Below are positions 54,312 through 64,000 of a DNA stretch of 64,000 nucleotides, in pieces (position 1 is the stretch's first letter; the number at the start of each line of letters is the position of its first letter). The stretch spans positions 58,457-122,456 of the forward strand of contig JAMDHS010000063.1 of NCBI GenBank assembly GCA_029717555.1, read 5' to 3'. Below the pieces are notes generated by a model. That model had not been told where the DNA came from and did no database searches. It worked only from the letters and a program-made list of their open reading frames with translations. Position numbers and translations under genes: made by a program. This DNA comes from Peribolospora baueri (lineage: Eukaryota > Basidiomycota > Peribolosporomycetes > Peribolosporales > Peribolosporaceae).

Positions 54312-55580
54312 ATGTTCTGCTCTTCCTCCCGTCCCCTCCTTGCCCTCGCTGGCTTTGCCGCCGTCGCTCAGGCACACTTTACGCTCGATGTGAGTCCCTG
54401 GTCTCGTCGGTTTACGGACAGACAGACCTCCGATTCTGCCATTCGCAAGCTGTGAGCACAGATCGTCATTGACAACCGGTCCCGCTGGCCGCTTTACTCT
54501 TCCCCCCCGCTTCGTCCGCTTTCTTGCGCTGCAGTATCCGCTGACTCGCGGCTTTGACGACAACATGGAGCCTCTCCCTGCTTGCGGCGGCTTCACCAAC
54601 GTCACTTCCAGGACTCCATTCCCGCTGAGTGAGCGTCGTTTGATATCCTTTACGTCATGTTCAGTCAGAGTATTCTGAATACCTCGCTGACTTTTGCTCC
54701 ACCTCCATCCTCCCTTCCCGTCGCGTTCCCTCCCGCCTGAAGCCAACGGCCAGATCCAGATCGGCTCCCATCACCCGTCAGCGACGATCGAGGTCTTGAT
54801 CTCCTTTGACGCCGTTCCTAACAACAACACTCAGTTTACCTCTAACCCTCTGCTCGTCAACTCTACGTCTATCACCGGTGAAGTGAGTCACAGGGAGAGA
54901 AGCGATGAGACGATGGATGACGAGCGAGCGACGGGCTACCCCTCTCGGGTTACGTCGCTACTCTTCGCCTCCCTCCCCCTTCCACCCACTCACTCGTTTA
55001 CCATTGACGATTCGTCACAGGGCGAGTTTTGCTTTGTCATAAACCCGGCCGATGCGGTGCCGCAGATGGCGAAAAACAACACGAACGCGACCCTTCAGGT
55101 CTCCTACGCCAATGACGTTCACGGTCAGCTTTACCAAGTGGGTTTCGTTTCGTTTGTGGTTTCTGTTCTTCGGATGTTTGACGCGTCATCGTGAGGTTTG
55201 ATGTCCAAGGGACTGGACCAACGCCTCACCGCCCCGTCACCGCGATGATACTCGGTGCAGCCGTTCGGGTGGAAAAGAGTCGGGCTAATCCTAATTTGTC
55301 CGACCGTCCCCACCCCTGTCCCCCTCTCATCCAGTGCGCGGACATCACCCTGGTCTCCAGTGCCACGTCGCCCAGCAACTTCACGGGCGGAGCGTGCGCG
55401 AACGCCACCAAGGCGGCCGCTTTCCCGTCGGGCATCTCCTCGGGTGATGATGACGGCACCGCTTCGGGTTCGGGTTCGAGCGGCGCCAGTGGGATGGTGG
55501 CCGGCTCGAGCCTCATGGCCACCACCGCCACGGCTGTGTTGGGTGCTGTGGCCGTGGGTGGGCTCGCCGTCTTGCTTTGA
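54312..55580 (+). CDS. BIM1-like copper-binding GPI-anchored protein (LPMO-like fold)
   Basis: Five exons: 54312-54389, 54535-54628, 54743-54882, 55021-55137, 55335-55580 (224 aa). The signal peptide ends AVAQA, so the mature chain begins with histidine: HFTLDYPLTRGFDDN. An N-terminal His directly after the signal peptide is the copper ligand of lytic polysaccharide monooxygenases and of the BIM1/X325 copper proteins. The following motifs fit BIM1: LPACGGF, FPLTNGQIQIGSHHPSA, FTSNPLLVNST, and the cysteine pairs CGG, EFCF, QCAD and GGAC. A Ser/Gly-rich stalk and a hydrophobic tail (VLGAVAVGGLAVLL) indicate a GPI anchor. In Cryptococcus, Bim1 takes part in copper uptake and is not a sugar oxidase. 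Copper binding is inferred from His1; function by homology. Confidence 0.88.
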
Positions 55581-56870
55581 TGGCCGTTTGTCGTCTGCCC
55601 ATCGTCCGTCCGACGCTGGAAAAGCGAGGACACCCTTTGTTCTGCCATGTCGGCTATCGCTCTGTGACTCCCTGTGCTTCCTCGCCACGCTCCTCCCTCC
55701 CCCCTTTCGACCATCGAATCGGGTCACCCGGTCCGCTGTGCGGATGGACCGGATAGTGAAGAAATAAGATGGATCGTCTTGTTGAATTTGAAGACGATGG
55801 AAGAGAACAAGGGAAAGCCCCGTCTTCTAACCCCGGTCGGCGAGACGCTAGGTTCCTCCTCGACGAGGAATGGTACGGTACATACTGGATGGGAGACGGT
55901 CAATAAAAAAGAGGGGGTCGTGTGGCCAGGGGGTTGGAGGGGAGAGTTCACCCTCCTTGCACGGCCTTGCGCTGACCGTGGGACGTCCTTTTGGGCGCTC
56001 GGGCATGGGCACATCCGAATTGGGGTGGGGGGACTCTTAGAACGTATCGGTCGGTCGATAAGAGAGGGAAGAGGTTAAGATCTGCGCGGGATAAGATCGG
56101 CCGATCCACGAAGATGGATCTCCATCCGCACGCACGCGTATACGCGCTCCTGCGGGGCCCTCGCTGATCGCTGATCGGTGGTTGGGCTGGCTGGCTTGGC
56201 TGGCTGGCTTTGGCTGGGGCTGGGCTGCCGTCTGGGCGTTTGCATGCGATGATGATGATGATGATGCGATCTGACCGGGTCGTCGTACCTCCCTCATCCA
56301 GGACGACGACTCCGTACACGTCCCGCCCGCTCGCCTCTTTACTTTACTTTACGTGGCGGGGCGAAGAGGGAGGATGAGATGGAGGGAGGGCGCCACCCTG
56401 CTCCGTCTGCTGTCGGGCGAGCGAGCGGAAAAAGGAGCAAAAGTGCGTGCCAAGTCGTTCCAGCGAGACACGGAGGCTGTAGGCGGCGAGTCTCATTTAT
56501 GCCCAAGCACCGCCTTGGGCCTAAATAATTGCAGGCGGTGATCACGGGATTGACTGCCCGCTTCCTCCCCGGTCGGTCATCCGTCGGCCCTCGTCCGTCC
56601 GTCAGCCATCGCCCGTCCATCGTCCATCGTCCATCTTCACGGCGCGATTTACTTGCGCCTTTACATATCTGTGTCCGTCGCGCCGCTCCACCTTCGTCTT
56701 CTTTTCCCCTTTTCTCGTCCCATTTCCTCTTACACCTCCTCTGGCCCCCCACCTTTTCCTTTCCTACTGTCACGTTCCTTCACGACCCCTTCTCCATCGC
56801 TCACGAAACTCCGATTCGGTGCTTCACATCCTCGCTCCGATCTCTGACGACCAAGAATCGACCCCTCGAA
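55581..56870. other. Intergenic between two secretory genes
   Basis: 1.29 kb. It holds a GGCTGGCTT-type repeat at 56183-56227, a (GAT)6 run at 56248-56267 and GTCCATC repeats near 56600-56640. No gene was recognised; the promoter of the next gene lies at its right end. Confidence 0.5.
56183..56267 (+). repeat. GGCTGGCTT repeats and (GAT)n microsatellite
   Basis: Imperfect GGCTGGCTT units, then a few unique bases and six tandem GAT triplets. Simple-sequence DNA with no visible coding use. Confidence 0.7.
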
Positions 56871-57876
56871 ATGGCACGCACCCTCGCTCTTTCCTTCGCA
56901 GCCGCGGCCGTCGCCGTCGCCGCCTCCGTTCTCGCCCTCGCTCCCTCGAGCGCCAACGCGCTGATCACCAACGTCGCGCTCAATCAGGGCGGCGTCCCCG
57001 ACGAGTACGGCCGGTTCACTTTCTCCTTCAACACCTCCACCCCCGCCAGCCAGGCCAGCTCCGGCCAGAAGGACTATGGCGTCATCTTCGGCCTCCTGCC
57101 TGCCTCAGACGCCGCGGGCGCGGGCAACAACCTGGGCACCATCACCTTTGGTTGGGCTGACTTGCCGGTGAGCTAGCTAGTCGACCGACGTGCGAAACGC
57201 GCTCGGACAACAGGGACCGCTCCCTCGTCATATCGCTTACCCTCGCGTCCCTTACGCCAACTCCCTTCTTTTCTTCTTGCCCGCTAGGATGAGAACTCGA
57301 CCTCGTCCAACGACACTGACGGCCAGACACATTGTCAGATCCTCCTCCCTCGCGAGGTGTACCCGGCCCAAGGCACGCAGAACTTCTCGCTCACCGCCAG
57401 CGTCTTCAGCGTCACTCAGGCTCCCGGGGTGAGCCAAGCCGAGAGCGTCCGGTGTCGTCGGGCATTCATGAACCTCCATTGACCAGATCGTCCTTCATCC
57501 CATTCATCGTTCCCAGTCTTCCTTCCTGCAAGGGACCACAAAGTCCTACTCCCTTCCTGTGAGCCTCACCGGGCCTCCTCCGACGTCCACCGGCCCATCC
57601 AAGCGCGACGTCTACCCCTCCGACGACTGGGCCGCCGCCTGGGCTCCTCGGGCCAACCTGGCTGCCGTGCGCGTGGGCATCCTCGAACGCGCCGATCGGG
57701 AGGCCGCCGTCCTGTCGCAGCTGGACGGCAAGGACGGAGGAGATCCGAGCGTGGACGGGACGACCAAGTGCCTTTGGGCGCCCTCCTCCGATCTCGTCCC
57801 CGGTCCTCATGGTCCTCCCGGCTATAGGAAGAGGGCTGATGGCCTCTGGGAGAGGATCCCCAGTGAGGTTATCTGA
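56871..57876 (+). CDS. Secreted protein with Kex2-type sites, function unknown
   Basis: Three exons: 56871-57167, 57288-57428, 57517-57876 (265 aa). A signal peptide covers about residues 1-30 (LALSFAAAAVAVAASVLAL, then ANA). The mature part starts with LITNVALNQGGVPDEYGRF, contains N-glycosylation sequons (NTST, NSTS, NFS) and few cysteines. Two dibasic KR sites occur: SKR-DVYPSDDW near residue 178 and YRKR-ADGLWERIPSEVI, 13 residues from the end. These are the sites Kex2 cuts in the Golgi, so a short C-terminal peptide could be released. The domain itself is not recognised. The gene lies between the BIM1-like and aminopeptidase genes on the same strand. Confidence 0.78.
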
Positions 57877-58848
57877 GCGCCAAGGGCCACTGCCACGCGG
57901 GCAGTTCGCCGACCATCCGCTCTCCTGTCCTCTCGATGGACACTCTAGACGCTTGCACATTTCCGCTCACCTCTTCCCATCTGTTTGCTCGCATCGACAT
58001 GGACCCTTCTGCCCTTCCTTCCCATGTTTTTCGCATCGATATGGACACTGTTCCCTTTTTCCTGTCTCCCGTCTTGCATCCCTCTCGCTCTTCGTCTTTT
58101 GCTTTTTTCCCCTTCGCTCGTTGTCCCTATCTCACCCACGCCACGTGAGCCGAACCGAGCCGACCCGAGCCGCCGTTTCGAGGTCCGTCCACTACCGTTT
58201 CTGCATCTGATGGGTGCCTTCATCCAGGCCCCCTGCTCGGCGCCCGATCTATGTATCCCCATCGTCCGTTTCCCTGTCCGTCGACGCACCGCTTCGCTTC
58301 CCCAAGCTACCACCCCACCGTCTTGTAGCACATCCGTGGACGCACTTCCCCTGACTCTTTGTTTTTCCCCCGGCCTGCGGGTTCTAAAAAGATCCCACCT
58401 TGGCCTGTCTCGAACGCTAGTCCATCGCTCGAGCCCGGGAGCCAGACTCTGTCGTGACAAAGAGTCCAGAGTTTTGTGTCCCAAGGTCACGCGATACCGC
58501 GCGCCAAGCTATCGGTCACAGCGTCGCTGTGGAGCGGGCCATCGGCCGTCCGTCGCTGTGGGAGACTTAGGAGGGGGAAAAGCGAAGTCCTTGGGCAGTT
58601 CGCGACGAGAATCGACCGTGTGTGACAGAGAGGAGGCTGGCCTGGTGGTGGTGACTGGCAAGACGGCACCTATCTACGGTCGTCAGGCGACGACGCATGC
58701 GCCGGTCTCGGAGATGACGCTATGACGTGCCCCTTTATCTGTCTGTCTATCTATCTACTCCACGATCACTCGCTCCTCGGACCGGCCTACCACCACGACC
58801 AACACCACCACCACCTCTTCTCCTTCATCGCTCCTGACCTGGCCGACC
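57877..58848. other. Intergenic upstream of aminopeptidase gene
   Basis: 972 bp. It contains a CTGTCTAT-type pyrimidine repeat at about 58740-58760, just before the start. Open frames here are not accepted. Confidence 0.45.
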
Positions 58849-60626
58849 ATGAAGCTCTCCCTGCCTTTCGCCTCGCTTCTCGTCCTCGGCGCGGGCGTCC
58901 AGGCCGTGCCGATGCAGTGGCCCTTCCTCTCCCCTTTCAAGACGGCCCTCGAGGCCACCACCTCCTCCTCCCCTTTCCTCTCCCCCTTCCTCACCTCCCT
59001 CTCCTCCCTCGCCGTACCCTCCCTCGAAGACTTTGCCTGGCTAGCAGAAAAACGCCTCGTACAGATCTCTCACGATGAACCGCCGAGGTGGATGACAGAG
59101 GCAGAGAAGATGTGGCGGAGGTACGGCGGACAGACGTTCATGGACGTTACCGATCATCCCCACCTTGGCCTCTTGACCAACTCGCTCAAGTCTGGCTCGG
59201 GCGACGACGGTGAGTGAGCGTGTTTGGCCGGCGCCCGACTGCGACTGCGACGGCGAGCAGGACGGGGGACGGGGAGGGAAAGGAAAGAAAGAGCAAGGCA
59301 CGCTCAGTCCAATCCTTATCTCGCCCGTTTGTCCGCCACCGCATCCCTCTTCTCCCTCTTCCCTCTCAGGCGCCTGGCCCAAGCTGTCCCACCAGGAGGT
59401 CGTCCAGCCTATCCTCGCCAACTTGTCCACCGCCGGCCCGCGCAAGAACCTGGCCAAGTTCTCCTCCTTCCGTACCCGGTACTACCGATCCGCCGAGGGG
59501 CGCCAGTCTTCACTCTGGCTGCGCGCTCTCCTCACCGACCTGGTAGCGAGCTTCAACCGGACGGACGTTGTCGTGGAGCCGTTCGAGCACCGGTGGGGCC
59601 AGGACAGCATCATCGTGCACATCCCCGGGGCGGGGGACGAGGCCCTCGTCAAAGAGAAGGGCGTCGTCATCGTCGGCGCTCATCAGGACAGCACCAACCT
59701 CATCCCCTTCCTCGGTGCCCCTGGAGCCGACGATGATGGCTCTGGAACGGTGACCGCCGTCGAGGCTCTGCGTGGTGCGTCGTGCGACCTCTTTTTTTTT
59801 TTTTCCTGCACACGCTTTTCGCCCTCCCGCCCTTGGCTGATCGACGTCCCTTCGGGCCCCTCCCGTCCTCCCAGGACTCTTGGCACACGATTTCCGTCCC
59901 ACTCTTCCCGTCGAGTTCATGTTCTTCAGCGCAGAGGAAGGCGGCCTCCTCGGGAGCCAGGCCATCGCGGCTCACTACGAGCAGACGGGCAAGAAAGTCC
60001 GCGCGATGATGGAGGTGAGCGTGTCTATCATCGCTCGCTTCTTCTTCTTCGTCTTCTTTTTCAGCAGCCAGACCCAAAACGACGCGTTTGCTGATCTCTG
60101 GCGGGGTGCCGTCGGGGGAAATTTAACAGCAAGACATGACGGCATGGGTCAAGAAAGGTACGCGCGAGGAGGTCGGCATCGTCAACGATTTTGCCGACGC
60201 GGGCCTTACCAAGTGGCTCAAGACGGTCGTCGACGAGTACCTCGATATCCCTTGGGTGCGTTTGGTTTCTCGTCCTAGCGGGGAGCGGCGAGCGGCGAGC
60301 GTACCGGCGCGGTCTCCGCGGATCGATGACCTCACATCGCCTTTCATCTCCCATCCATCTCCATCCCGTCGCCCCCCCCACCCCCTCCGGCTCCTTCGCA
60401 GGTCGACACCAAGTGCGGATACGCATGCTCAGACTATGCCTCGTGGCAAAAGATCGGCAGCCCAAGCTGCTTCGCGATCGAGTCCCAGTTCGGCAACTCG
60501 AACCCCAACATCCACTCGACCAAGGACCGCATCGACATATCCGACGAATTTTCGTTCGACCACATGCTTCAGTTCTCCCGTCTTAGCGTCGGCTTTGTCA
60601 TAGAGCTCGCTGGTTGGAAGAAGTGA
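58849..60626 (+). CDS. Secreted leucine aminopeptidase, peptidase family M28
   Basis: Five exons: 58849-59209, 59370-59774, 59875-60014, 60130-60255, 60402-60626 (418 aa). Signal peptide: [18 protein letters not shown]. About 120 residues of propeptide-like sequence precede the catalytic domain. Zinc-ligand motifs are present in order: GAHQDS (His near 225), GADDDGSG (Asp near 241), SAEEGG (Glu near 276, general base), VNDFADAG (Asp), and NIHSTKD (His). The segments EQDMTAW and [14 protein letters not shown], with its disulfide pair, are typical of fungal M28 leucine aminopeptidases. It removes hydrophobic N-terminal residues from peptides outside the cell or in the vacuole. Intron 2 contains a run of T (about 59791-59803). 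It is the third of three co-oriented secretory genes. Confidence 0.93.
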
Positions 60627-62008
60627 GTGAGGAGGGAAGGGACTCAGCCATGTATATACATACAGTCGGATGGATGGGACGGAAAGTCGTGTAATCGGAT
60701 CGGGTTCAATTACCCACCGTTGCATCGTCGTCGTCGTCGTCGTCTCTGCCACAGCCCCCTTGACCCCATTCCAGATGTCGCGCACAAAAACGCAGCCGGA
60801 GGTCCCATTGAGAAGACCAGCAAAGTGCCTCGGGGGGAAAGCGCCAATTTGCCAAGGAAGTGGGGAGCGGAAAGGCTGGGACGACACAAAGTCTCAAGAG
60901 TGCAGCAGTGATGGATTAAACAGGCGAAGACGAGAGCGGGAGGAAGAAGAAGACAAATGACGAGACGACGCAAGGAGGACGAAGGACGAAACGACATAGG
61001 AGGACGAAGGTGTGGCGGGCAGAGATGAGTAGGTACGTTACGCTCGAGGATAGGGTTCGGCTGAGAGGAAACAGAACGGAGCGAGCGGGCAAGGGTATGG
61101 ACGATTGCGAGATCTGGGGTCTGGTTTTGGTCTTAAAGCAGCGAGTCGACGAGGCGAGGGAAAAGAACGGACGAGTAGGTCTACAGAACGAAGCAAGCCT
61201 CCCGTCATTCCGATGGGTGGGGATAAGAAGAAAAAAGAAGACGTCGGATGTCTTGTGGATTACGTAGGCTTTCCACAAGGGTGAAGCGTGGCCGTAACAC
61301 ACATACACGAGACCCTCAAGATCGTACAGACGACAAAAAGTCGACGTGCGCCCGTCCCGCTACCTACCTATGTCGTCTTCGCAGTCCCCCCCTCTTGGCT
61401 CGTCAGCCACCGTCGCGCTGCGCCTCAACGCGCGCCTCGTCGTCGCCGCCTCCTTCTCCCCCTCGCTCACGGACCTCGGCCCCTGAGAACGGCCTCGTTC
61501 GCGAATATTTGCACGGGGGCAAACGCTCCGCCGTGATGAGCAGGGCGTGACGAAAACGGCGACTCGCTCCTTCTTTCCTCCTCCTCTTGTCGCTGTGCGA
61601 CTTGGCTCCGCGGTGTCCCTCCGAGGCGGTAATGTTGCGCGGCGGCGCTTGGGATTGTATCTATACGCCCGTCCTTGTTCGCGACACCGATTTCACTTCT
61701 GCCCGACGTCGCCGACGAGGAGGGGGAGGTGCGGCGGACTTGGATATCTTTTTTCGATCATGGAAGATCGCCTCGTCATTCATTACAAGTGGTAGTGATA
61801 CATGAAAACGTAATGTGCGGCAACGAACGAAGTGTGGAGAAAGCAAAAGGAAGCGGTCCGCGAGATGTGCGTGCCAATGCGTCTCCCCCATTCCCCGAGC
61901 CCGGGTCCGTGCGCCCTTTTGTTACACCCCACCCGCGGGGTTATCCTCCAAGCTGATTACTCTCGACCTCCCAAAGACAAGATAAAGCAGCGGCGGAGCT
62001 ACCACCCG
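60627..62008. other. Convergent intergenic region
   Basis: 1.38 kb between the aminopeptidase and NC2-alpha stops. A (GTC)6 run lies at about 60728-60745. No gene was recognised. Confidence 0.45.
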
Positions 62009-62704
62009 TCAGTCCTCGTCCTCCTCTTCCAATTCCTCCTCCTCAGCTTCTTCCTTCGCCTTCGGTGGCCTCCCTCTCCTTCCCTTGCTTGCCGCCCCTC
62101 CTCCAGCCGCCGCTCCCTTCCCCTTGCCTGAGCGCTCCGCGACGGGAGCAGGTTCGACGGGATCGGGGACCTTGTCGACGATGTCCTTGAGAAAATCGAA
62201 CGAGTCGGTCTGATAGACGGTGCGCTTCCTGTTTCGGGGGAGGAAAGGGGAGGTGTCGGACGGGTGTGTATGCGTGTGTAAGCGCAGCACAAAAGAAAGG
62301 ACGTTGCGGGATTTGCCAAACGAGAGAAATCCGGATGGAAAAGCCAGACATGGCATGACAGGGAATGCGAAGGAAGGGGAAGCACGACGAGGAAGCACTC
62401 ACAGGTGGTAAGGCGCGATTTTCTTCGCTCCTCTCCTTCGCGTCTCCTTGACCGTTTCGTCGAGCAGCGATTGCATGAATAGCTCGAGTGATTTGGCTGC
62501 AGACGGGGGCGACCAGGCGAGGAGAGGAATGGGAAGAGCGAACGGATGGGCGAGCGAACGGGGTGGATGGAAGACAAAACAAGGAAGAAACTCACAAATG
62601 GCCACTGGCGTCGCTTGCGCAACCTTGCCCACGTCCTCGTCCATCTGCATAATCTTTTTGATCCGCGCCACTGGAAACTTGGTCTGCGTACTGCGTTTGC
62701 CCAT
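62009..62704 (-). CDS. BUR6: NC2-alpha (DRAP1/Bur6), histone-fold TBP repressor subunit
   Basis: Three exons: 62704-62596, 62496-62403, 62228-62009 (140 aa). The histone fold is intact: [59 protein letters not shown] and [17 protein letters not shown], all read across the exon joints without change of frame. The tail contains an Arg/Gly/Pro AT-hook-like segment ([12 protein letters not shown]) and ends in an acidic run. NC2-alpha pairs with NC2-beta, binds the TBP-DNA complex and blocks TFIIA and TFIIB. The histone fold is also close to CHRAC1/DPB3 types; the pairing helix sequence and the length after the fold favour NC2-alpha. An AT-rich CTATAATATAA lies about 235 bp upstream. Confidence 0.9.
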
Positions 62705-63461
62705 CTTGGAGGCGAGCCGTCTCCCCCGCGATGAGGTCCGATGGAGGCGATGGACGATAAGCGGAGAAGGGGGAGATGTCTTCTGGAAGCGCGCGTGGAC
62801 GTGATCAATGACCGTGGGAATCTCTTCACGTGCAGCGGGAGCTCTGTGAGATATGCCGGACGAGCTGCGACGAGGGATCCTGGAGGGGTCCACTAACCGG
62901 AAAAGGAAAGTAGACGTTCGGCGGTCATGTTCCAACTTATATTATAGAGAATGATAAGGACAAGGGAAGGAGCGGACAATAAGAAGCGGACGAAAGGGCT
63001 GACGTAACACGCGCAAGTGTTGTACGGTAGGAAGCGAATCTACCCGTCCACTCTCTCATCTACCAGCCGTCGCTCTCGGGATGACGTGCGTACATGTCCG
63101 CGTCGCACCGCCGCGCCGAGAACGCGTCAGCTTGGACACATCGTTGCCCAACTCGGTCGGCCGGCGAGCTGACGTTCTCCTCTCTGCCGAAGACGACGTC
63201 GTGTCGTGGACTTTTGGTCGTCATGGTCGGCTCCACTGGATTCGTACACCCAGGCACGAGACGTCGTTGCCGAAGGACGGAGGAGACGACAGCTCAGTCC
63301 GCCGTGCCGAGGACGAGGGAGGATAAAACGCGAGCGACGGAGGCCGCCCATTCACAGCACACTTCTTTCCTCCCCTTGTCCTCATCATTCCAGCTTTTTA
63401 GCTTCCCACAGCTGCCTCGTCTCTCACTGCGCCGACGCATCTCACATCGACGTTACCGAGC
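62705..63461. promoter_or_regulatory. Divergent promoter region with AT-rich element
   Basis: 757 bp between NC2-alpha and the right-edge gene. At 62937-62947, on the minus strand, is CTATAATATAA, the only AT-rich patch in the region. It is a TATA candidate for NC2-alpha. No other motif was recognised. Confidence 0.4.
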
Positions 63462-63947
63462 ATGTCGCACTTTCCTCACCGCTTCTACTCCCACATGCAC
63501 TACTACCACCGCGGCCCACGGCGCTTCCTCTGGCTCCTGCTCGGCGTGGGTGTCGGCTACGTGTGGTCCGAGAAGAGGCACCGGCATCAGATTGAGCGCG
63601 GAGGGGAAGCCGGCGGCAATGGCCATGGCTGTGGAGCGGGGACGGGGACGGGAACGGGGTGCTGGAGGACAGAGTGGGACTGGAAGCTGCAGGGCAACAA
63701 CAACAACAACGCCGCGGGGGCCCCTCCGATCCAACAACAACAACGACCGGCCACCGCTCTCCCATCGTTCGCTCAGCCTGACGCTCTTGGCGAGGCACCC
63801 GGTCGACACGACAGCGTCGAGGCGGCGTGGGCCAGAGCGGGGGCCGAGGCTAGGGTGACGGCTGAGAGGGAGAGAGAGAGGTGGGAGAGGAGGGTGGACG
63901 AGGTGAGAAGGGAGTGGGAAGGTGCTAGGGGTAGGGTTGGTGAACAG
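63462..63947 (+). CDS. Single-pass membrane protein, first exon only (partial)
   Basis: The ATG at 63462 opens 162 codons without a stop to a good donor (CAG|GTGAGA) at 63947; the rest lies beyond the window. The N-terminus is His/Tyr-rich (MSHFPHRFYSHMHYYHRGP), followed by one hydrophobic segment (FLWLLLGVGVGYVW, about residues 25-38). Then come Gly/Thr-rich, Asn5 and Gln4 runs, and a charged coiled-coil start (ARVTAERERERWERRVDEVRREWEGARGRVGEQ region, from about residue 127). I do not recognise a family. The layout suggests a mitochondrial or ER protein with a coiled coil. Confidence 0.65.
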
Positions 63948-63953
63948 GTGAGA

Positions 63954-63958
<5 letters not shown>

Positions 63959-63993
<35 letters not shown>
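63959..63993 (+). repeat. T35 homopolymer in intron
   Basis: An uninterrupted run of 35 T starts 11 bases after the donor of the right-edge gene, then TTTTCC continues to the end of the window. The window end falls within this tract. Confidence 0.9.
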
Positions 63994-64000
63994 CTTTTCC

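Overview
The window is nuclear DNA of a fungus, most likely a GC-rich basidiomycete. Genes are broken by many short GT-AG introns (about 50-150 nt). The coding content is fungal: TSR2, NOB1, Sec18/NSF, Erv14, an FG nucleoporin with a CCCH finger, a MnmE/MSS1 GTPase, a NoxA-type NADPH oxidase, a vacuolar TRP channel and GPI-anchored secreted proteins. A Pucciniomycotina-like yeast or dimorph fits, but the lineage is inferred from style only. There is no sign of an organelle, plasmid, phage, CRISPR array or intact transposon. No convincing tRNA or rRNA gene was seen.

Layout. 1-8.7 kb: a metallophosphatase cut by the left edge, a 14-exon DHA2-type MFS transporter with a 5-nt microexon, a 2.9-kb gene-poor gap, and a PTRHD1-like protein. 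9-20 kb: NOB1, SEC18, ERV14 and a NUP42-like nucleoporin. 20-30 kb: a hotdog thioesterase, a degraded calmodulin relic, a secreted protein, TSR2, mitochondrial GrpE (MGE1) and the mitochondrial tRNA-modification GTPase MSS1. 31-41 kb: NoxA NADPH oxidase, a small membrane protein, a mitochondrial cupin and a YVC1-like vacuolar cation channel. 41-50 kb: a Kre9/Knh1-type GPI protein and a large homeodomain protein with a 3.4-kb gene-free upstream region. 50-53 kb: a glomulin/YBP2-family protein. 54-61 kb: three co-oriented secretory genes (BIM1-like copper protein, an unrecognised secreted protein with Kex2 sites, and an M28 aminopeptidase). 62-64 kb: NC2-alpha, and the first exon of a membrane protein cut by the right edge.

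Most genes are unrelated housekeeping genes. Loose functional groupings are ribosome maturation (NOB1, TSR2), secretory traffic (SEC18, ERV14), mitochondrial maintenance (MGE1, MSS1, cupin), and redox/calcium signalling (NoxA next to a YVC1-like channel). The exon coordinates were read by hand from splice signals and reading frame. In nearly every gene the exon lengths sum to a whole number of codons. Two joints do not resolve cleanly: the last intron of the YVC1-like gene and the exon 4/5 joint of the YBP2-like gene.
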